From: JBGOUV01 sp041477815
Lineage (GTDB): Bacteria > Acidobacteriota > Terriglobia > Bryobacterales > JACQDG01
Length of the DNA: 47,435 nt
Assembly (NCBI GenBank): GCA_041477815.1
Contig: JBGOUV010000003.1
Span: 1 to 47,435 of the forward strand
Direction: 5' to 3'
The notes below the pieces were generated by a model. It was not told the DNA's origin. It made no database searches and saw only the letters and a list, made by a program, of their open reading frames with translations. The translations under genes and the position numbers were made by a program. How positions within the stretch are numbered: the first letter of the stretch is position 1; every line of letters begins with the position of its first letter. Positions 42,809 through 47,435 of this stretch are shown here, in pieces.

Positions 42809-44110
42809 GTGCCTGAGATCTACGCCCGCTGGCCGGACCCGGAGGGTCTTATTCGCCTTCGCGAGGCCGGAGTGACCGTGGCGATCGGCCCTCCCACCGC
42901 CGCTTACGCCCGCGCCTGCGTCGCAGCAGGCCTCCTCCCTTACGCCGAGCTGCCTCCCGGCGCCGCCGCCCCACCCGCCGAGTTCCGCGGCATTGTTCTC
43001 GATACTCCTGACGACCTGGCCCGCCACAAGGGTCCTAATGTCTTCGTCCACCTGAACCCGGACCAGATCTCTCGCGACGTCTCCCCCGCCCAGCCGGTCC
43101 TGCGATTCGGCCAGTGGCCCGGCGTCCGCAGCGGGCCCAATGTCCGGGGCCGTGGGATCGAAGTGGCCACCGCCAGCCGCGAGCCCTGGGTCGATGCGAA
43201 CTCCTACCTGATTGCCTACTTAAAAGATCTATACCCGCGCCGGTCGCCGCTGTTGGGCTACCGGCCCGAGGACCCGGCCGCCTCCTCGCAGGGCTTGGAA
43301 TTGGCCCTCGCCGAAGCGGTCATGGCCGGTGGCAACGCGATTCTCGCGCTTCCCGGCGACTACCGGGCCGCCCTGCTGCGCGGCGACGACAAGGCTTTGG
43401 AGGCCTGGCGCTCCCTGAGCCGCACCAGCAGCTTCCTGCGCGGTCAAGCCGATGTGTTGCACCAACCCAACCGCTCCCGCGTGGCCTTCGCAGCCGGAAC
43501 CCTGGAGCAGTCCGGCGAACTCCTGCGCCTGATGTTCCGCCGCAATCTCTTCCCAGTCGTGATCCCGCCCCAATCCGTCCCGTCGCGGGCTGCTCCCCGC
43601 TTCCGCGGCCTGGTAATGGCCAACCTGCCCCCACCCTCCGGCCCCCAGCGCGACCGCATCCTAGCCTTCGCTCGTGGCGGCGGCACAGTGATCACCACCG
43701 GCTGGTCTCCGCCCGGAGCCGCCAAGACCCGCTCCGACCCCGACCGCGATTTCTATACTCTCGGTCAAGGTCGCATTGTTACCTACCGCGACCCCATCGC
43801 CGACCCCAGCGAGTTCGCCCTCGACGTCATCGATATCCTGGGCGTCCGCACCCGCGACCTGCGCCTCTGGAACGCCGGCGCCGTCATCGGCCACGTCCAG
43901 AGTTCGGGCGCCCGCGCCATCGTACACCTGGTCAACTACGGCGACTCGATCGAAGAATTCCCCGCCCGGGTCGACGGGCTATTCCGCCAGGCAACCCTGC
44001 GAGAGCCGGGCGCCGCCACCCCCCGGCCCCTTCCCGCGGTCAAGCGCGGCCAGACCACCGAAATTACCGTCCAGCGCCTAAGCCGCCTGGCAACGATTAT
44101 CCTCGAATAG
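42809..44110 (+). CDS. Conserved hypothetical protein, possible carbohydrate-active fold
   Basis: A 433-residue protein that I do not recognise. Start GTG at 42809 (PEIYARWPDPEGLIRLREAG); earlier in-frame codons run into the divergent antitoxin region. It has no signal peptide. The N-terminal 230 residues alternate strands and helices with GVTVAIGPPTAAYARACVAA, GPNVFVHLNPDQIS and ANSYLIAYLKDLYP, suggesting a TIM-barrel glycosidase-like or polysaccharide-related fold. The C-terminal half has FRGLVMANLPPPSGPQRDRI and FARGGGTVITTGWSPPG, resembling a class-I glutamine-amidotransferase-like/trimerisation domain of glycosidases, then AIVHLVNYGDSIEEF. Fold calls are tentative. The Tat-type DUF362 gene follows 29 bp later. 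Confidence 0.65.
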   Translation: MPEIYARWPDPEGLIRLREAGVTVAIGPPTAAYARACVAAGLLPYAELPPGAAAPPAEFRGIVLDTPDDLARHKGPNVFVHLNPDQISRDVSPAQPVLRFGQWPGVRSGPNVRGRGIEVATASREPWVDANSYLIAYLKDLYPRRSPLLGYRPEDPAASSQGLELALAEAVMAGGNAILALPGDYRAALLRGDDKALEAWRSLSRTSSFLRGQADVLHQPNRSRVAFAAGTLEQSGELLRLMFRRNLFPVVIPPQSVPSRAAPRFRGLVMANLPPPSGPQRDRILAFARGGGTVITTGWSPPGAAKTRSDPDRDFYTLGQGRIVTYRDPIADPSEFALDVIDILGVRTRDLRLWNAGAVIGHVQSSGARAIVHLVNYGDSIEEFPARVDGLFRQATLREPGAATPRPLPAVKRGQTTEITVQRLSRLATIILE

Positions 44111-44113
44111 GCG

Positions 44114-44119
44114 TACAAT
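44114..44119 (+). promoter_or_regulatory. -10-like hexamer (TACAAT) before the DUF362 gene
   Basis: TACAAT 20 nt before the ATG at 44140, with GAGGTG serving as ribosome binding site 6-10 nt before the ATG. A conventional leadered start; it may supplement readthrough from the upstream gene. Confidence 0.35.
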
Positions 44120-44139
44120 ATGCACAGCGAGGTGTGACC

Positions 44140-45390
44140 ATGACCTGGACCCGCCGGCAGTTCCTCCAAACTCCCGTGGTGGCGGCCGCCGCCGCCCGCC
44201 AGCCCGCCCCCAAGCCGTACTTCGGTGTTCATTCGTTCATCGAGGCCAACCCCAAAGCGGTCTTTATCCGTCGCACCCGGGTTCCACACAAGATGGACTC
44301 CGACGCCAAGCGCGCCGAGGGCCTCGGTCTCGCCCGCGAGATCTTCGTCCCCCTGGACCGTCCCGGCGTCCCCGTTACCCACCGCATCATCCTCAAGCCC
44401 AACGTGTGCAGTGTCCGCAGCAAGCGTCCGGCGGTGGAAACCTGGGGCACCGGCACCGACCCCGATTTCTACGACGGCATCGTCACCGGCCTCGAAGAGC
44501 TGGGTCTCAAGAAGTTCCACTTCGTCGAGGCCAACAACTACCACAACTGGAACCTGCGCGGCTTTGTGGACATCAATGACCGCCACGGCATCGAGATGAA
44601 CGAGTGCGAGCGCCGCATCCGCAACTTCCAGGAAGGCTACGAGATGACCTGGAGCAAGGTGCCCGACGCCGTGGTCTACTCGCGCATCCCGCACTATGCC
44701 CCGGTCAACGAGCCCGGCACCTGGCTGCTGAACATGGCCAAGTGGAAGGCCCACGGCATGTGCCTCACCCAGGCGGTGAAAAACGAGCAGGGACTGGTGG
44801 TGCTGCCCTTCGTCCGCTTCTGTCCCGGGTGGCAGATGGTCACCGGCGCGCCGGACTTCATGAAGCCCGACATCCACCCCGAAGTCGAGCGCCGCGTCCA
44901 GCGCTATTTCGAGAACCACCGCCGCCTCGGCTACGCCCGCTACGACAGCCCGCACCGCCTCAGCCCCATGCACCAGGAAATCTGGGCCCACAAGACCTGC
45001 GACAACCAGAGCGTCCTGCAGACCGGCCTGTCCATGATCGAAGGCATCTACGGCCGCGATGGCAACGGCTTCGAGATCGGCAACGACTACATGGCCAACC
45101 TGGTGATGTTCAGCAAGGACAAGTTCCGTCTGGACCTCATCGGCCTCTGGCTGGGCGGCCACGAGCCCGGCAACATCAACCTCTACCGCATCGCCAAGGA
45201 ACGCGGCCTCAGCGATACCTTTAACCCCTGGGAAGTACCCATCTACGAGTGGGTAGACGGCCAAGCCGTCCCCCGCAAGCTAACCGACTTTCCGCGCACG
45301 CCGCTCAAGACCTACTACCTAACGAAGGAAGGGGAGCCCGAGTACCATCTGGTGAACGAGCCGTTCGACTACGACAAGGTCAAAGTATAG
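44140..45390 (+). CDS. DUF362 domain-containing Tat-exported protein
   Basis: A 416-residue protein with a Tat-like start TWTRRQFLQTPVVAAAAARQ. The DUF362 pattern includes RIILKPNVCSVRSKRPAVET, DFYDGIVTGLEELGLKKFHF and NMAKWKAHGMCLTQAVKN. The family is poorly understood, sometimes fused to ferredoxin domains, which are absent here (no CxxCxxC cluster). It is preceded by the unknown 433-residue gene and followed by a strong hairpin. Acidobacteria often have several paralogues of this type. Confidence 0.8.
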   Translation: MTWTRRQFLQTPVVAAAAARQPAPKPYFGVHSFIEANPKAVFIRRTRVPHKMDSDAKRAEGLGLAREIFVPLDRPGVPVTHRIILKPNVCSVRSKRPAVETWGTGTDPDFYDGIVTGLEELGLKKFHFVEANNYHNWNLRGFVDINDRHGIEMNECERRIRNFQEGYEMTWSKVPDAVVYSRIPHYAPVNEPGTWLLNMAKWKAHGMCLTQAVKNEQGLVVLPFVRFCPGWQMVTGAPDFMKPDIHPEVERRVQRYFENHRRLGYARYDSPHRLSPMHQEIWAHKTCDNQSVLQTGLSMIEGIYGRDGNGFEIGNDYMANLVMFSKDKFRLDLIGLWLGGHEPGNINLYRIAKERGLSDTFNPWEVPIYEWVDGQAVPRKLTDFPRTPLKTYYLTKEGEPEYHLVNEPFDYDKVKV

Positions 45391-45401
45391 GAGCAATCTA
45401 C

Positions 45402-45441
45402 CACCAAGGCACCAAGGTTTGGATTTCTTGGTGCCTTGGTG
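45402..45441. terminator. Strong bidirectional hairpin between convergent genes
   Basis: CACCAAGGCACCAAG (45402-45416) pairs perfectly over 15 bp with CTTGGTGCCTTGGTG (45427-45441); the loop is 10 nt and T-rich. It lies between the DUF362 stop (45390) and the oxidoreductase stop (45464) and can act for both. CACCAAG words of this sort are widespread intergenic repeats. Confidence 0.75.
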
Positions 45442-45463
45442 TCTTGGTGGTGAATTGCGGGGT

Positions 45464-46636
45464 CTACCCCCGTACCGTCCTCCCCTCCCGCATAGCCCGG
45501 TTGGCCAAGTGAGCCGTACGCGCCGCCTCCACCCCCGCCCGCACATGCGCCTGCGGCTCCTTCCGCGACCGCACACACTCCACCCAATTCCGCAAGTTCG
45601 CCACTGTCCCGTCCCCTGTACTCTTCACGGCGATGGTCGGCTCCGGCATCGCCGTCCCCTCTGGAGGAATCAGACCCTCTCGCCACACCTGGAACCCGTC
45701 CCGGGTCAGCTTCATCATCCCCTCCGACCCCCGGAAAGTGATGCCTCCCCCCTCCAGCGACCCGACCATGGTCCCGTTGTAAACCGCCATATACCCCCTC
45801 GGAAACAGGATCGAGCAGTTCACCGTATCTGGACACTCCCACGTCTTCAGCGCCTGAGTCGCCCCGGACGCCTGTACCGTCTCCAGCGCCGGGCTCCGCA
45901 TGTACCACTGAATCACATCGATCCAGTGCGTCATCAAGTCCGTGAAGATACCCCCACCGAAGTCCCAGAAAAACCGCCATCGCCGGTACCGCACCGGATC
46001 AAACGGCTGCTCCCTCGCCGACCCCAGCCAGCTCTTCCAATCGAGCCTGGCCGCGTCGATCTCCGGATCCGGCCGCGCCCGCCGCAAGTAGTTCTGATAC
46101 CAGTAGCACTGCACCAGGGTAATCTGCCCCAGCCGTCCCGACTCCACGATCTGCTGGGCCAGCAGATAGTGGTCCCAGCTTCGCTGCTGGGTTCCGGTCG
46201 CCACCACCCGCCCCGACTTCTCCACGCCTTGGATCAGGCGGTCGCCCTCGCCGACGTCGTGGGTCACCGGCTTTTCGACGTAGACATCCTTACCGGCTGC
46301 GACCGCGTCGAGCGTCATCCGGACGTGCCAGTGGTCCGGCGCCCCGACCACCACCGCATCAATGTCTTTGCGGTCCAGCACCTCCCGATAGTCGGCCGAG
46401 GGCTTCGCCTGCGACCCCATTTTCTCGGACGCCTCCAGCCGCCGCGGTTCGTAAACGTCGCAAGCGGCCACGATCTCGGTTCCCGGCAGGCCCTTCAGCG
46501 TGGTTCCCAGATACTGGCACCGCCCGCCGGTCCCCAGCAGGCCGATGCGGCCCCGGTCATTGGCCCCCAGTATCCTGCCCAAACTGGTGACCGCCGTTGC
46601 TCTTACAAAGTCGCGTCGCCTCACGCCGCTCAGCAT
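45464..46636 (-). CDS. Gfo/Idh/MocA-family oxidoreductase, Tat-type
   Basis: A 390-residue NAD(P)-dependent sugar or polyol oxidoreductase. ATG at 46636 gives SGVRRRDFVRATAVTSLGRI, a Tat-like leader. The Rossmann motif is RIGLLGTGGRCQYL, the domain link is VVGAPDHWHVRMTLDAVAAG, and the signature EKPVTH contains the conserved Lys. The C-terminal domain has WDFGGGIFTDLMTHWIDVIQ with the catalytic-region His. Secreted members of this family are frequent in acidobacteria and planctomycetes that degrade plant polymers; the substrate is unknown. Confidence 0.9.
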   Translation of the reverse strand: MLSGVRRRDFVRATAVTSLGRILGANDRGRIGLLGTGGRCQYLGTTLKGLPGTEIVAACDVYEPRRLEASEKMGSQAKPSADYREVLDRKDIDAVVVGAPDHWHVRMTLDAVAAGKDVYVEKPVTHDVGEGDRLIQGVEKSGRVVATGTQQRSWDHYLLAQQIVESGRLGQITLVQCYWYQNYLRRARPDPEIDAARLDWKSWLGSAREQPFDPVRYRRWRFFWDFGGGIFTDLMTHWIDVIQWYMRSPALETVQASGATQALKTWECPDTVNCSILFPRGYMAVYNGTMVGSLEGGGITFRGSEGMMKLTRDGFQVWREGLIPPEGTAMPEPTIAVKSTGDGTVANLRNWVECVRSRKEPQAHVRAGVEAARTAHLANRAMREGRTVRG

Positions 46637-46640
46637 ACAC

Positions 46641-46965
46641 CGGTTCCCGTCCCGGTGGAACCATAAAGTGGAGCCGCTGTCAGACCTCAGGGGAAATGTT
46701 CGGATCAACTCCCGGGCCCGCTCCGCCGGACGACCCTTCAGAACCTTGCAGCGGCAGATCGAACACCGCGTGGGCGCTTCGCCCCTATTCCGCCATCCCC
46801 CCATTCTCGCAGCCGAGTCGGGGTCTGAAAGGAAAGACCACTTGAACGCGATGGGTTTAGACCCTGAAGAACCGCCGGCCACGTTCTCGCCCCCTCGCGG
46901 GGGACTACCGACGGTATGACGCGGCGCCTGGTTCCGTCCGGGCCACAGATCCTGGCGGAACCATA
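46641..46965. repeat. Intergenic segment bounded by similar small hairpins
   Basis: The 333-bp gap 46637-46969 has GGTTCC...GGAACCATA at its left edge (46642-46665) and GGTTCCG...CGGAACCATA at its right edge (46930-46965). Both are hairpins with the same stem and orientation. No protein-coding signal is convincing inside on either strand. It may be a small non-autonomous element or an intergenic repeat; this is tentative. Confidence 0.4.
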
Positions 46966-46969
46966 GGCG

Positions 46970-47302
46970 TCAGTGGATACTCAACGACTCGACCAGGATG
47001 GTCTCCCCATCCAGCGTCCCCGTGACCTTCACCATCAGGTCCTGTTCCTTCGTAGTGCCCTTCAGGGCTTCCTGGGCCTTGGCGTTGCCCGCCTCGTCGA
47101 ACTTGACGTACTTGCCGTCGGCCGTCACCAGCCCGAACCCCGACTTGGCGCAACTCAGGGCGCACTTGGCCTTGTGTCCGGCCGCCTTATCCTTCATTTT
47201 GGCCGCGCACATGGCATCCATCAGGTATCCCTGCCACTCCCCGGCCAGCGCCGCCGCGCCGCATGCCACCGCCAACACTGTGATCGCGAACACTCGCTTC
47301 AT
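46970..47302 (-). CDS. Small secreted conserved hypothetical protein
   Basis: A 110-residue protein: signal peptide KRVFAITVLAVACGAAALAG, then EWQGYLMDAMCAAKMKDKAA, KCALSCAKSGFGLVTADGKY and VKVTGTLDGETILVESLSIH. Three cysteines are in the mature part (MC, KCALSC). It resembles small acidobacterial secreted proteins that begin with a 'GYLxDxMC' segment and end in a 'VTGTLdGdTi.V.Si' strand pair; function unknown. GGAGG is well placed before the ATG at 47302; TAGGAT lies further upstream and overlaps the end of the adenosine deaminase gene. Confidence 0.75.
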   Translation of the reverse strand: MKRVFAITVLAVACGAAALAGEWQGYLMDAMCAAKMKDKAAGHKAKCALSCAKSGFGLVTADGKYVKFDEAGNAKAQEALKGTTKEQDLMVKVTGTLDGETILVESLSIH

Positions 47303-47326
47303 CCTGTCGCCTCCGCAGCCAGCATC

Positions 47327-47435
47327 CTACCACAATTCGGACGCCAGATACCGCTGCTTGTCCTCCTCCGGCAGGAACGCCGCCTGAAAGCCATTTCGAG
47401 CCAGGCGTCGCACTTCGGCCCTGGTGAAGCCGTGC
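47327..47435 (-). CDS. Adenosine deaminase family protein, C-terminal end only
   Basis: Only the last 35 residues are inside the window: HGFTRAEVRRLARNGFQAAF and LPEEDKQRYLASELW. The pattern 'gf...el..la.NgfeaaFLpeeeK' is the C-terminal helix of adenosine/AMP deaminase family enzymes, which deaminate adenosine to inosine in purine salvage. The catalytic zinc-site residues lie outside the window, so adenine deaminase or a related subfamily cannot be excluded. Stop TAG at 47327-47329. Confidence 0.72.
   Translation of the reverse strand, partial: HGFTRAEVRRLARNGFQAAFLPEEDKQRYLASELW

Noticed and set aside
45419..46666. Plus-strand open frame opposite the Gfo/Idh oxidoreductase gene
   Set aside because: His/Pro/Arg-rich shadow of a clear minus-strand gene.
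46637..46882. Extending the Gfo/Idh gene upstream to 46882
   Set aside because: The extra 82 codons have no family similarity; the Tat-type leader starts at 46636.

Overview
The window is a 47.4 kb piece of a GC-rich bacterial chromosome. It most likely comes from an acidobacterium of the Solibacter/Bryobacter type (Bryobacterales), probably a metagenome contig. The best clue is three proteins ending in, or made of, the domain catalogued as TIGR03437, which is strongly expanded in Candidatus Solibacter. Supporting clues are a b558-type sdhCAB operon, many Tat-type N-termini on oxidoreductases, and DUF885, DUF362, DUF1223 and DUF4136 proteins. Both ends of the window cut a gene: an NtrC-type regulator on the left and adenosine deaminase on the right. 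I see no rRNA, tRNA or CRISPR array.

Layout. 1-6551 (all minus): an NtrX/NtrY-like two-component pair, an endonuclease III-like glycosylase, a glycine-zipper exported protein, and two secreted TIGR03437 proteins, one with a CXXCH motif. 6601-8844 (plus): a Cu/Ag P1B-ATPase. 8891-9280: a broken vapC with an apparent internal inversion. 9213-14270 (minus): mutY, a cyclophilin gene interrupted by an amber codon, and sdhB-sdhA-sdhC. 14282-20267: an epimerase, a small membrane protein, myo-inositol-phosphate synthase, a MazEF-like pair, a YdcF protein, Sua5/TsaC, a VOC protein, a frameshifted AraC regulator and a DUF4136 protein. 20297-27272: a SpoU methyltransferase and rarA, then a 1348-residue FG-GAP/TIGR03437 protein, then a second copy of only the 3' third of rarA. 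27280-31869 (minus): an Rpn-like nuclease, a GMC dehydrogenase with its gluconate-2-dehydrogenase subunit-3 partner, and a GT-C glycosyltransferase. 32209-35229: another polytopic membrane protein, a DUF1223 protein and a secreted protein with a Cys/His tail. 35469-37794: a complete IS1595-family element. 37951-47435: amidase, CurA-type reductase, DUF885 lipoprotein, an orphan antitoxin, an unknown protein beside a DUF362 protein, a Gfo/Idh/MocA oxidoreductase and a small secreted protein.

The most interesting object is the IS1595 element. It is bounded by 25-bp inverted repeats (23/25 matching) and an 8-bp target duplication (CAAACGCT). Besides the transposase it carries two cargo genes 7 bp apart: a 315-residue protein ending in a HEPN-like domain with an RNxxxH motif, and a 51-residue partner. 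This looks like a candidate toxin-antitoxin or defence cassette riding inside a single insertion sequence. A second theme is leaderless or near-leaderless expression: at several genes a TAnnnT -10 hexamer lies only 6-8 nt before the start codon. A third is gene decay by single-base events (cyclophilin amber, AraC frameshift, vapC frameshift); sequencing error remains possible for each. All function calls come from reading motifs by eye; no database search was run.
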